Below, in pieces: positions 10,413 through 22,677 of a stretch of DNA of 64,000 nucleotides. The notes beneath the pieces were generated by a model. That model was not told the origin of the DNA, made no database searches, and was given only the letters and a program-made list of their open reading frames with translations. The stretch comes from Magicicada septendecula (taxonomy: Eukaryota > Arthropoda > Insecta > Hemiptera > Cicadidae): the NCBI GenBank assembly GCA_034769895.1, contig CM068367.1:114808573-114872572 (forward strand), given 5' to 3'. The position numbers and the translations under genes are program-made. Positions within the stretch are counted from its first letter, which is position 1. Every line of letters begins with the position of its first letter.

Positions 10413-11562
10413 ACTGTAATTCCTGATATAAGTTATAGATTAATTATTTATTAATTGGTTACTATGGATTAATTGACAATACAATTCTTCACACTGCTGA
10501 GAGAACACTCAAAGAAACTCTTGAGCACTCCCCTTATAGACACCATCTGTCTTCCTGTGATTTCCAACGTTTAGGAAGCTCAAGGAACATTTTTCAGGAA
10601 GACTAGTTTTGTCTGAGAAGAAGTGAAAAGTGAAACTACAGACCGAAAAAAATGTTGACGTAAATTTTAATAAATGATAATGAAACATGTATTAAAATTA
10701 GTGTCAAATTGGGAGATAAGTGTTCAAATCTGTTTGAAAATTATATCGATACAGTCAGCAACAAATAACCTTCAGTTTGCTATTAAATTTAAAGTAGTTT
10801 CACTTAAATTTCTATTTGTTTGTTTCAAGTGTGCCTTACCTTGTAATTAAGATTTTAATATAATTGTCTCGTAGCTGATTTCTGTAAACTAGCATTAAAA
10901 CTATCTGCACAATTAAAATCAAAACTCAAGTCGGTTAGTCGTTAAGACAGTCAGACTTTTATGTGCAGAACATGAGGTCTCTGAAATACGTAGTTTATTT
11001 TAAAAAGTTTAACAATTCGCATAAAATAAATAGTTTTTGCAGACATTTTAATACATTAAAAGGACCAGGAATTTACATATCAACAACATTAAAAATAATC
11101 ATAAGCAAACAAACAGTTTTTTCGCCCTACATACTGTGAATAATTAATCTGCAAACAGACATTAAAGCGAAGCGGTACACTTTCACACTATAATATAAGG
11201 AAAGTAATAAATGGAAACTGTTTACAAACTAAGAATATAAGGTTAAGTGAAACTAATGGTACAGGGTGCAATACGCGAGAGTGGATTCACGCTGTTATGA
11301 ATAACGTTAGAGTCACCCTTATTTCTACTTAATAATAAATAAATTCGTAAGTCTGTCGTGTATTCATGCCTCCCTCCACCGTATTGGAATATATATCACG
11401 GCGAAATACTCAAAACTCCTCCAAAGCGGTTATCTACTGCCTTTGATATACATATATGTTCCATTCAATTCACAATGTTATAATGTAATACTAAGTTAAT
11501 AACACGGAAAAGTTTGACACATATAATGTTACAAAAATTTGTTTCCCCAGTTATTACATATG
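10413..11562. other. AT-rich gap, nothing recognised
   Basis: More than 1 kb with no supported ORF, repeat or RNA gene. Confidence 0.5.
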
Positions 11563-11747
11563 TCTTCTTCTTCTTCTTCTTCTTCTTCTTCTTCTTCTTC
11601 TTCTTCTTCTTCTTCTTCTTCTTCTTCTTCTTCCTCTTCCTCTTCCTCTTCCTCTTCCTCTTCCTCTTCCTCTTCCTCTTCCTCTTCCTCTTCCTCTTCC
11701 TCTTCTTCTTCTTCTTCTTCTTCTTCTTCTTCTTCTTCTTCTTCTTC
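11563..11747 (-). repeat. Compound (GAA)n-(AGGAAG)n-(GAA)n tract, tail of a LINE
   Basis: On the plus strand this is CTT repeats to about 11630, a CTTCCT hexamer block to about 11700, then CTT repeats again. Read on the minus strand it directly follows the C-terminus of the LINE at 11748-11970, so it is most simply that element's expanded simple-repeat tail. The long ORFs across it are low-complexity artefacts. Confidence 0.9.
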
Positions 11748-11970
11748 ACTACATGGTTTGGGCTGTAGCCCGTTCCAACTTCACAGAGTCTCTGACCATT
11801 TTTCCAGGGTCTTCCACAATCTCACGTCCCCACTGGCCTGTATTCAAACGCTTGTTTAGGAATACGCGTGTCTACCATGCGTTCCACATAGGACTTCCAA
11901 TTCTGCCTTTATTCCTTCGTTCTATCCAGAACCGACTGTAACTTCAGGTCTTTCCTTATGTCGTCGTTTC
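11748..11970 (-). pseudogene. LINE 3' end fragment (RT C-terminus)
   Basis: One minus-strand frame reads DIRKDLKLQSVLDRTKE, stop, RQNWKSYVERMVDTRIPKQA, FEYRPVGT, stop, DCGRPWK, and after a frame change EVGTGYSPNH before the GAA tract. These are the LINE blocks R--W--HV-RM, IPK---Y-PVGRR--GRP and GTG-SPNP. Two stops and a frameshift disable it. The element is truncated at its 5' side near 11970. Confidence 0.8.
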
Positions 11971-12594
11971 GTCGATGATCTACTACATATGTCTTAGCCT
12001 AATAATGAACAACAATGAGGAATTTTTGAACATATAAGCTGATTGTTGTATGGAAGTAGATATCTGCTCTAATAAAATAACTATTAGCAAAAAAAGAGTA
12101 TTAGCCCTGAACTGAAAACCACTCACTGCCCTTTTTTACCTTTACCTTTCTACTATTCAGTCAAAAAGTGACAGGAAAATTGAGAGAAAAGAGTGAGGAA
12201 AGAAAGTGATAAATACGAGTAAATTGGTGACAATTACGGAAAAGTGGTTGTAGGTGAAGTGCGTGAAAGTTTTGTGTTTGCAACAGGAATCACAACAACG
12301 CGTAAGAAAACATTCTTTTCTTCAAATTTTTAAAATTATATTCTACAAGAGGCCTCTCTCTTGATAGACTGTAGGCCCATATTATGTATGTTAACTATGT
12401 TGGTTACAAGTAATTAAGTATTGGCTATTTAATTAAATTATAAACTAAGTTAGAATTTAGAGGTTATGGTATTTTAAATTTGAAACCGAAGGACCAACTG
12501 CTTAACGAATTGTCTGTCTTTAGTTAGATTTTGCAACTAAACTAAAGTAAAAATTATGAAGCAGTGGGATAATATTAGATAATATTACAAACTA
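11971..12594. other. AT-rich gap, nothing recognised
   Basis: No supported feature. Confidence 0.5.
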
Positions 12595-13378
12595 GCTGCT
12601 ACCCGCGGCTTCGCACGCGAATATTTGACTTTTAATAAGTATTTTAATATAATTTTTATTGTCGATGTCTATATGGCGTTCTGTCAGCTCCTATAACAAT
12701 TTTGTACTCATTAGTCAAATTCTCTCCAAAAGTCTTTTCAACACTTGTCAGTCTTTGGAGATTTAAAAGTACTCGGTTATAAAGCCTTTGGAGATATTTA
12801 TAAAGTACCTGCTAAATCAAAAACACTAAATTCTCTATTTTAAGTGTTACTGTGTTAGAAAAATTGTATAACAAATTAAAAGTTATCTTTTCCTCAACCA
12901 TGGCTTTTATTTATTTCAGCAGTAAAACCGTCGTCACCTAACCTCACAAATGAAAACAACACGTATTTTCGCTTTGCATTAAGTAATAGGACAATTTACA
13001 ATTAGTACACGTCTTCTTTTCCACGTCGTAATATATCGATACAATCGCATATTATATAAAACATCGAAAATGTACTCTTGGAATGGATAAATATACAGTT
13101 CCGATGCTGCTAAATAGCTTTTGTTTATTTACTTGTTACTATTGTAATTAATTCCGGTCTCCATGGTGTTGTTGACATCTTTATACGCGTCAAGAAAAGG
13201 CATAATTAAAAGCGCCTAAATCGTGCAAACGGGGCAAAATATCAAATTCCAAGTTAGAAAGTGTTTTTCGCCTTGTGTCAAAGGTTACCTGTGCAAACTT
13301 TGGTGGCAATCGGTGTAACGGTATGGATTTGTATTCAATACACATAAATCCTCAGACTTTGAGTTTTATATATATAGC
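12595..13378. repeat. Probable dispersed non-autonomous repeat
   Basis: It opens with CTGCTACCCGCGGCTTCGCA and closes with GCAATCGGTGTAACGGTATG, then TTTGAGTTTTATATATATAG. As I recall, these boundary phrases recur in dispersed non-coding repeats of many insects (CCCGCGGCTTCGC at one end, a 'TTTTATATATATAG' end after an 'ATCGGT..A.CGGT' phrase). No ORF, TIR or target duplication could be shown, so both the class and the exact ends are uncertain. Confidence 0.45.
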
Positions 13379-13399
13379 TAATATGAATTTATAGGTTCA

Positions 13400-13860
13400 A
13401 AAACATTCTGTTCTGGTCTTCTTCTACTATCAGGGACTAGACAAATCACCTATTCTGCCCCCCAACGAATATATCCACTTTACCAGCTCTTTCTAGACCT
13501 TCCTAGACTTCGCTGTCCAACAGGTTTGTATTGCCAAACTTCTTTAGGCAACCTCCCATCTGGAATCCTATTCACAAGAACAATCCATCTCTTTTTGTTC
13601 CTTGCAATACGATCTTGGATATTAAAAATGTTCAACTCTTTACGAACGTCTCACTGTAAAGTGTGTCTCTTCGTGTGCAGCCTTTAACAGATCAAAAGAA
13701 TCTCATCTCCGATGGCTGTGTCCTACTCAGATGTTTTTACGCCGGAACCCAAGTTTCAGAACCATACAGTAACACTGGCACAGGGGTTCCTTATAAAATT
13801 TTAGTCGAGTCTCTTTCCTTGCTTCTCTTGATAGCACTCGACTAATTGTGCCACATATAG
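13400..13860 (-). pseudogene. LINE reverse transcriptase C-terminal remnant
   Basis: The minus strand, joined over frame breaks, reads VPVLLYGSETWVPA, TQPSEMRFF, KGCTRRDT, then after a shift IFNIQDRIARNKKRWIVLVN, RIPDGRLPKEVWQYKPVGQR and SLGRSRKSW. Order and spacing are those of a LINE C-terminus. There are several stops and at least two frameshifts. A short GAAGAAG tail lies at about 13420. Confidence 0.82.
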
Positions 13861-15955
13861 GCTGAAACTCAGCAAACTTGTGATAAACATCATACTGTTC
13901 ACATAAAAGCTTTAAATAAAACTTGAAAACTTGTGAAAGTGTTTTTACTTTGGTACTTATTTAAAACGACCTCAACATAAGCTACACAGACTAGTCAGTA
14001 CTCTCAGTATAGGCTACATAAATATTCACTTAGGTACACAAGCGCGCACACACACACACACACACAACTTCATTTTACTGAACGATTCCATCCAGGGAGT
14101 TTTCTTGAGAAATTACTACATATTATTCTTAGCAAAGTTTACTTTCCTGACAAAAGTGGGTTCTAAAATTAGCAAGCGTCGAAACTCTTTAAGTGTTAGT
14201 GTTGTCTTCACTGTTCATTACATTATAACCTCATTATACGTTATATCATATAACCATTACGTCACTAACCTCAAGCTATATTTTTGTCCTAATTACGTGT
14301 AGTCGTTTTACTGTCATTGTAAATACAACGACATATTTCGTGCTCGTAGAAATACTAATCGATGATATTTACGACTAACACATTGTAACTAACTATCTGG
14401 AGTTGTCTCGTAATATACCACCGTTATAAGTTTATAGCGAGAAAGACACGTGCTCGCACATATTATCTCGAGTCAGGAACACTTGTACTAAAGCTGTTCG
14501 TAAGTTCTAACCCTGTATGAATGCAAAGTACTTCTTTTGTCTTTAAACAGTGTGCCACGTCTTAATAAATGTAATACTTAACAGACAAGATGAAAGTAAA
14601 AGATTGTACGTACAGTACAATACGAGTTTTCAGAGTTGGCTTCATTTAACTAAATAGCAGTGGCGAAGAAAATTGTAACGGCTTTGCTCAACTCAGAAGT
14701 GTAACGCGTGGTACGTTTGATTACCGTATTCACAATAACAGTCAGATGACAAGGTGTTTATGAAAGAAGTTGTTTATTCAGCTAATTAACCTACATTTCG
14801 GAGAAATTAATGTTATTATTTTGCTGCTCCCTTCGTTTCGCAACGTTCAGTGTAACTGTTTTTGTTCTGTTTGTCTATGTTGCTCTGTTCTTCTCTCTTT
14901 AAATACTGACAAACAAGCCTCCACGTAGAGATTTTCTATTTTAATTAACTTTTTACTTGTAACAATCTTGCTATTCTATTCTATCCTGTTTTAGTCGTTG
15001 CAACAGGACAAGATAGAACAAAACAAGTATCAAGGGCATCTAACTTGCGGCATGTACAAAAGCGCAACACAGAAAATCAAACAGCAGAAATTAGACGACG
15101 AACAAGATAATTTTTATAGATTAACATAAAAATATCAATACTATTTACACAAACGTAAACTACATAAATTAGTTTAATCAACGTGTTCTATCAGTGATAA
15201 CATGCAGGTTACAACCTGGCTGCTGACAAAGTCAGTAAACTGCAAGTTAAGCAGTCGAGCCGTGGAAGACCAATGATATAAAGACAGTCAAAAACGTGAA
15301 AAGAAAATCGATTAAGTAAGAAATATCACCAAGTTCAAGGACATAAGTAGTTTCTGTTCCACATGTGGTAGCCGAGACGGGACGAAAATTGGCAGAACAC
15401 AACGCAAAACGGAAAGCAGCAGACTGAGGTCAGTTGCGACCAAATTGTATGAAAACCCGGCCAGCTGCGACCGAGCTGTTTTCAAGCTGTTGCAATGTTT
15501 ATATATTGTTGCGATCAATCAATATTCTATTTAAGTATTTTTGCATATTTACACCCTACATACTGAAACTATATGTGACAGGTCTTAGCCCTCGCTTCGT
15601 CCGCCCTTCATAGGCATCGAATCGGCGGCCTTGTCACTCACCGAAACTTCATTCATGTGTCATAGACATCGAAACATTAAGCCGCAACGCTTGGCCCTTG
15701 AGCCAAGTAAAGTTTCTGCTCGCTCCGCTCTTAGCGAAGGGAATATCAGATTTCGGTCCACCCCATACAAAACGTTTAATCACCTATACCAACATTAACA
15801 CATTACGTCACACGTCATCACTACGTATAACACTAGCTACGTAACTCAATAATTGCTAGGACGTCTAATTAAAGAACATTTCTACCGCTTGTTGTAACAT
15901 CTATATTACAACTACTTTCCCATTGTACAATAACTTGTAGATGGACACCAACCTA
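13861..15955. other. AT-rich gap with a small (CA)n
   Basis: Two kilobases with no supported gene. (CA)n at 14047-14066. A more GC-rich patch at 15580-15740 (CCCTCGCTTCGTCCGCCC and CTCGCTCCGCTC) has no recognised identity. Confidence 0.5.
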
Positions 15956-16417
15956 ACATGGTAGGAACCAATCTAACCTAACCTAACAACAATTATAGGG
16001 TTCATTGAAGTTTGAAACAGGATGGTTCCTACTAGTTGCCTGGGACTCGGTCAGTTGCCGAAGTGAAAGTGCGGGGTGCAGTCGACCGCATAAATACAGG
16101 TAAACACATCGTTTCGTCTCAATTGACCGAGACCGAAAGCAGAGTAGATGTAGTAAACAAGCGAACTTTGGAACACAAGAAAAAAACGACACCACAAATA
16201 GTTACGCAGATGATGTTAAACAAAATGCAGGCTCCAAACGAACGAATATAAAACACTCGAAACATGAAGGGCAGACTGTCAATCGCAATTGGATAACATT
16301 GGCTGAAAAAAGAATCATCTATTTAACGTAATAAAATAATGAAAATCACATATTATTGGTTTTGTATGGTATATGAAAACAGTCTCAAACATACAGATAG
16401 ATAGAGAGACAGACACA
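15956..16417. other. Inverted 11-mer pair and triple CTAAC
   Basis: GGTAGGAACCA (about 15960) is repeated in inverted form as TGGTTCCTAC (about 16023). Between them is CTAACCTAACCTAAC, three units of the insect telomeric pentamer TTAGG read in reverse. Three units are too few to call telomeric. An ORF at 16036-16251 (71 codons) is unrecognised and includes CAGGTAAAC, which only resembles a splice donor. Confidence 0.35.
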
Positions 16418-16448
16418 GGCGCGCGCGCGCACACACACACACACACAC
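16418..16448 (+). repeat. (GC)n(AC)n microsatellite
   Basis: GCGCGCGCGCGC followed by nine AC units. Confidence 0.95.
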
Positions 16449-18223
16449 TAATATTGTTCCTATTTTTGCTAGGAAAAATATACTTTATATAGAATGAAAT
16501 TCTGTGTTTAACACGTTTCGTTAATCTTGTTTACATACGACTAGACAACAGCACAGAATAGTGACCTTTATATTACATGCCTAAACATAAATTCCCTATT
16601 TATAAATTCCGGTTAAAAGAGACTGTAATTGTATAAAATATTCTATATATGCTAAAATAATGTGTTATCGACTATGTTGTTTATAATTAAAGAACGTAAA
16701 TTCCGCAGACACTGATAACACAGTATTAATAAAACTGCATCATTCAAAGGCACTATAAAATGAATTTTTAAAACCTACCTGTACAAACATAAAAAAATTA
16801 ATACCCCAACAAATTCAAATTAAGTAGAACAGAACACAATTTTTAGAAAAATAACTTATTGGAAATAGTAAAAAAAAATATCCTCCAACTCACCCACAAC
16901 TACCAGCAAAGCCTCATTATCACCAACCAACAGTACATTAACTAAGTCAGTGGTAAACACATTAACAGATGCTTTTAGCATAATGTCAAGGTAAGTAAGT
17001 AATGCCCGAGGTAAGTCTCGAGTAAGTAAATAGATCGCCACCCGTACAATGAAATAATATAAATTATTTCTGCAAGGCACAGAGAAATATTCAGAACAAT
17101 GAAACTGAAAAGTCTGATTTTGGTTTACAAGGAAATGTAATATTATCCGAAATATAAAATAACAAGAATCTTACATCAGTAACTGTAACAGTACTGTTAC
17201 AAGGGAATTTCATGGGAACGTACGTCTTAGCATCTTTACACGTGCGGAAATCTTACACCCAAGGTTCCTGTCTCTTGTTATCCTCCAATTAATAACTAAA
17301 AGATAAAAAGAGGAAAAGTTAAAAAGTAAGGGAAAGGAGTTAACATAAAAGGATAGGAGTCATAGAAGAATTGAGAGAAGAGTTTCGGAAGGAAGTTCAA
17401 AGCTGAAGGGAGAAGGAGGCGCGCGTTAAGCTTCGAGGTGTTAGCAGCGTGGGCTGCTACATCCACGTAAAGAACAAGAAAGACTGTTTTAACTATTAAA
17501 CTATTTCAAAATTGTTGTTGATTTTATAATTACTTTATACTAACAAATTCTATTTCTTAATGTGAAGGAAAAGGTGTATTAGTATTTAATCAAATTTAAA
17601 TCTGTTAAACAATAATATACATTTTCTCAAATGACATAAGTCATTTTAAATCTCCCAAACCACCATCTTATTACATTTTACATAACAATAAAAGAAACTG
17701 TACCACGATGGAAAAGAAAACAGAAATATGCACATGCGCGTGCGTGCACACATATTCCTTTATTTGTATAAATGCCCCCTAACGTAAGTATACGCCACCG
17801 TATGTCAATAAGCGGATTAAACGTACTGAGTCGCAGAGTTTACAACGACCTAACACATTCAGTTGTACGAAACGAACAATAATATTAGTAACTCTGAAAA
17901 CACACCGTGATTCAATAATATTATAAAACCAGACTACATTATAACAGCGGTGTAACACATACAATGTTAACACCAAAACTGAAACAACAGCTATATATAC
18001 ATATTTTCTAGTAAGTACTGTGTTTCCTCTACAAACATCTTGTTGGGATAGTATTTATTATTCTCACGAGAGATACACTAATGAATGCGCTGTCCTGTCG
18101 CGTCGTTGTTTCGTGATATGAAGTACATACCGAAGAAATGCATATAACTGTTAATGTTCTGCTAATATAATATGTATCATGTTACGCTATATTTTTTCGG
18201 CTAGTTTTTAAAACTTTTTTAAA
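16449..18223. other. AT-rich gap, nothing recognised
   Basis: No supported gene. Purine-rich patch at 17290-17430; simple GTAAGTAAGTAA-type repeats at about 16992-17030. Confidence 0.5.
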
Positions 18224-18660
18224 ATGAAAATAAAATGCTTTTCCCCTATCAAAGCAATTTATTACTCACGTTGTTTCTCCTATTTATACGACAACCCTTG
18301 CGCACCTTGCGTTGCGGTTTGCAAGGTTATCCGATTTTCGCCGGTATCAGGGCTGATAATCGGGACAAAGGTAGTCCAGCGACAATCCAGCGTTCGGTGG
18401 CGCGACCTTACCTTGGATGGTCTGTGTAACCAGAGCTGTAGCAGCGTGTACCCCGCTCGAGTTCGGGAGGTTTGGACTTCTCTGTCTGCCTATTAGGGTA
18501 GCGAAACGCCAGCGCCACCTTCCCGAGGCCTTCCTGGGCAACATTATGTCTTCTATCAAGAGTTACGTTTTTACATACTATAGCGGTGAATTGCGTTAGC
18601 TTCATTTGAGGAGATACGTCCAGCATATTGTAACAAGACCTACGGTAGCACAAGGTTTAC
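18224..18660. other. GC-richer island of unknown origin
   Basis: Base composition is much closer to balanced than in the flanks, and several overlapping ORFs of 60-93 codons occur on both strands (18224-18496 plus, 18347-18559 minus, 18408-18653 minus, 18417-18599 plus). None shows a motif I know. The overlap is what GC-rich non-coding DNA gives by chance. It could be a SINE, a piece of a DNA transposon or an unknown exon. Confidence 0.35.
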
Positions 18661-21239
18661 AAGTTTCAATGAGTCAAGAAAAGCTGTATAATAAAAAATC
18701 AATAAATAGAAATGATAGAACAACACCACTAACTGAGTTTGACGTAGACAAAGACAGTGACGATGACAAGATTGGAAAAGGTGATCCAGAAAAAATAATT
18801 AACATCATGATAAAAAATACCCCATTGTCAATAAGAATTATTATATATAAAAGTACAAAGTTAAGTAGGGAAATAAATAGTATGTAAACAGTAGAAAATG
18901 TAAAAGAAAAATTAAATATAAGAACAAGTATAATGATGATATAAAGAAATAGTGTTAATAAATAAACTATCTAAAGACACAATATTATAAAATAAACTAA
19001 AAGAGTGATAATTAAGTAGGAAGAATGATAATAACTAATAAACCATGATAGGACCCAGTGTTAATCGATGAACTACATAAAAACACTATGTAATAAAGTG
19101 AAGTAGAATCGTGAATAAAGAAAGAACAGTGATAATAGCCAATAAGCAATAACAGGACCCAAATATAATGAATAAACTATATAAATTATAAGGGATAGTT
19201 ATGTGTAGAAATTGGCATAGTTTTATAAAATAAGAAAATGTTTATACTTAATATAACAGTTTTGTTAGAAGTAAAATACTGATAACTGTTTTTCAGTATT
19301 TTAAGGAAGTATTCTATTATATTATATGGATGGTAAGGAGTTCATTGTTTTATTTTAATTAATTATGTTTATAGATTTATTCTAACAACTATTAAAAATA
19401 ATAGTAAAATCTGTCATGCTGAAAATAGGCAAAGGGAGTTATACACTGTATTCTATAAGTGTAGTTATTAGGGAATTCTGGTACACACCTACTGTTCATT
19501 TTTATTATATTTTGTTATAATTTTAATTAACCAAATGTTATTACGTTTAGTATTACAGTTAACAGAACCAGTTAAAATACATGTAAAACATTAGATACTG
19601 GCATTGGCCTAAAAAGTTTGTTAAGGAATTATGTTATGTTATATGATGATTATAGGTAATCAGATGTTGTATTTAGTTCATGGTATTATAGTAATTATGT
19701 TTAGGAGCACTTAAAATTAACAAAATTGACATGAACAGTTGTAATGAGTATAGCTGAGGTGAATTATGAACTCTAGGCAGTTAGGCCTATATCTGGTAAC
19801 CAGAAAATTGTAAAATTTAAGACAAAACAATAACAATTAATGAAATAAGGCATATAATCCTGTTAGGTTTAATAATAAGAGTGTAGGAAACAAACATGGA
19901 TATGAAATAATTAGTTTAAAGTCAATTTACAAAAGAAAACCAAATGGTAAATGTATGAATCTGTTATGATTTGGATAAAGGTAGTCTTGTGAGATATCAA
20001 ATTAATGTGTAACCAAAAATCAAACTAATGGTGTTATTATATTTAGTATTACAGCTAGTATAAAGGAATTATGATAATTTAAATATTTTTAGTAATTTTG
20101 TATAGACCAACATTAGCCATATATAACAATATTGTAAATTATTATCAACCAATGAGAATTAGTGTTTGGAACCTAGCAACCAGGGTAACTAGTAAATAAA
20201 TTCCATTAGTCCATTATTGGCTCTTGATGAGTGCAGATGTAAAAAACCGCAACGTTTAGAAAATAGAATAAAATATTTAATATGTAAAAAATAATGATGA
20301 AATACTAAACTAAACTATAGAACTTGTACTAACACTCACATGAAATAAAAATCAAAAGAAGAAATTAAATAATCCATGGTGAATTGCTGAGGAATCCCAA
20401 TTGACTAACTACGGACTATTGGAAGGAAGAAAATATATAAAACCTATAAATGAGTGATGGAATCTTCAACACCAATTATGAACAATGAAAAATAAATACC
20501 AAAATTAAATACCTAAGAAAACAGAAAAACGGAATTAACAAAAAAAGGAAAACCAGCAGTACCTGTAAGGAATACTATCCGGAGAGAAGAGACAGAGGAC
20601 TGCTAAGTATATTTTAAAATACGACTTTAACAGTAACACGAAAAGAAAAAAAAAACAATAAATGAAAATACACGTTCAACACAAATTATCACTCACAGAA
20701 CAGACACTTGAACGTTCTTTGATTAAATGAAGACTTAAAATTGAAACATAATCTCAATCTAATATTGATTTCTTAAGTGAATATATTTTAACCGTAAAAA
20801 TTTAGTAAACTCAGTTAACCTCCAAAGACTATTTCCAGTAGCTAAAGGTTACAACCGTAATTTAAGTGTATCACAATTTGTATGTTATTTATATGGTATT
20901 TGTAAAATTTTGTACTTTTATTAGTCCATTTGACAATATTTTCTGTAGTCCTAAGAACTTCGACCTGAGATTATAATTAAACGAAAATATCAACATCAGT
21001 ACACGAGTCTCTATACAGCGGCTGGACAGAATAGCCAACCGCTAATAATTAAACATGCCGGCGCAAAATTGAACTACATAATTTGGAAGAAATTGTAATA
21101 AGATAATCAACCTAATAACTGTTAATAAAACCATAATTGAAGCATTGAACTGTATGTTTTATTTTATTTAAATCTTTCTTAAAAATTGAGTATTCATTTA
21201 TCATTCAATAAACATTGCACTTTTTGTTTACCAAGAAGA
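18661..21239. other. A-rich low-complexity sequence with a two-copy tandem
   Basis: Long A-rich, gene-free stretch. A degenerate tandem of about 107 bp occurs at 19020-19190 (GATAATAACTAATAA...AGGACCCAGTGTTAAT, then GATAATAGCCAATAA...AGGACCCAAATATAAT). The strand bias (A-rich on plus) is the reverse of the T-rich LTR sequences at 28-50 kb, so an unrecognised plus-strand LTR is possible. I could not find ends or a primer site. Confidence 0.35.
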
Positions 21240-21560
21240 GTTGGCAACCCCTAGTTTGGCAACCCCTTTCTCCTTCAACGTCGTCGTCCAATATGATCTT
21301 TAGAAGGCACTCATGCCGCAGTGTGGCCTGCCCATTTATTTAGTGTCTCTTCGTCGTATCCCGTACTCTTTTGCCCTTCTGAGTATTTCTTCATTTCTCA
21401 TACTTCCTACCCAAATAAATATTAACATTATTATCTTTTAGTACCTACGTAGATGTCCAAGCCCTTAAAGCTCTTGCACTTCGATTTCATTATGGCCATG
21501 TCTCACATCGATAGAATGTGACACTCCACACAATAGTCTTCTTATCTTCATCAATTTGAA
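21240..21560 (-). pseudogene. LINE-type RT C-terminal remnant
   Basis: Minus-strand frames read MRNEEILRRAKEYGIRRRDT (joined over a stop), then NGQATLRHECLLKIILDDDV and EGERG. This matches the V-NEE-L-R and GH-LRHD-L-K--IEG pattern of another LINE family (distinct from the GRPR-DDVEEDL fragments). A duplicated TTGGCAACCCCT lies at its 3' side (21240-21270). It is heavily decayed. Confidence 0.65.
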
Positions 21561-22602
21561 ACTCATATTTTAAACTCACAATTGTATTCATATTTTTAAA
21601 ACTCATTACATTCAAACGTTTTGTACGTAGTTAATTTTAACAGTCTATGTTAAAATAAGTCATGTGTTTAATACGTTTAGAATCGTCTTCAAGAATCACC
21701 TGTCAATTTAAAACTGCCTAACAGCGTTGAATTTGACAGATACGGTTTATATACAGAAGCTTGTCACGTGTGAATACTGTAATAGAAATGTAAATATTCT
21801 TCTCATTTCTAGCAGATTAAATTGGATTCCAGCTTGACTCGGCAGAAAATCATAAGTAGAATAAAATCTAGTTTTATGATTTCAACTAACGGAACCGTGT
21901 TAAATTTATTTCTGCTTCTTCGAACATTGAACGCAGGAAATACAAAGACGCTTGGAAAATTATTAGACAACTTTATGTGCCCTTGAAGAGAAAATTTACG
22001 CAGATTTATGACAGAGTGGCAGTAAACTAATGCAATCGTTTCCATGGAATAAAAATGTTCCTTGACTGTAGTGAGTGACTTTTTATTGGTGTTCAAGGCG
22101 TTTCTCTCCCCTAAATTACTGATACAATTCAACCATATATGCTCGATGTAAATAAATAACGCTGCGGACAGCCTACGAGTCGATCCGATTCCTATACGGC
22201 ATGACGACGCCACAAGTAGCATTATTGATGTGTCGATGTAAATAAATAATTCACGGCCAGCAAACCTAAACATATATTTATAAATTCCATTTGTTTATGT
22301 ACAGAACAAACTCACGGAAACACACACACCAGCGCGCGAATGCGCATGCACATTTCGAAGCAATCCTGCCTGCTGTCTTCTAGTTGAGTGCTGCTCTGGA
22401 GTCTCCAATGGGACATGACATTATGACGAACAACTACAGAAGTATCAGCACTTTCCAGGAACAAGAAAAAAGACAAATCCCTCCCACTCTCTCTCTCTGT
22501 CTATCTCTCCCCCTCTTTCTCTTTCTCCCTTTGCACAATTTCGTAACGTACGTGTTAAAATTTGTTATGAAAGACTGACATATGGATAGCTAGATGGACA
22601 GT

Positions 22603-22607
<5 letters not shown>
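21561..22607. other. AT-rich gap, nothing recognised
   Basis: A 154-codon minus ORF (21809-22273) shows no motif, signal or composition that would support a gene. The sequence CGATGTAAATAAATAA occurs twice (about 22144 and 22233). Confidence 0.4.

Positions 22608-22675
<68 letters not shown>
22608..22675 (+). repeat. (GA)n microsatellite
   Basis: About 33 uninterrupted GA units. Confidence 0.97.

Positions 22676-22677
<2 letters not shown>

Noticed and set aside
11465-11859. Long poly-Ser, poly-Phe and poly-Lys ORFs
   Set aside because: They are translations of the CTT/GAA microsatellite and have no independent support.
15974-15988. CTAACCTAACCTAAC as an interstitial telomere (also 34503-34522)
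   Set aside because: Only three units of TTAGG; such short runs occur by chance in AT-rich insect DNA.
16036-16251. Possible exon with CAGGTAAAC donor-like sequence
   Set aside because: No acceptor, no partner exon and no recognisable protein similarity.
21809-22273. 154-codon minus-strand ORF
   Set aside because: No recognisable domain, ordinary AT-rich composition and no neighbouring element; length alone is not convincing.
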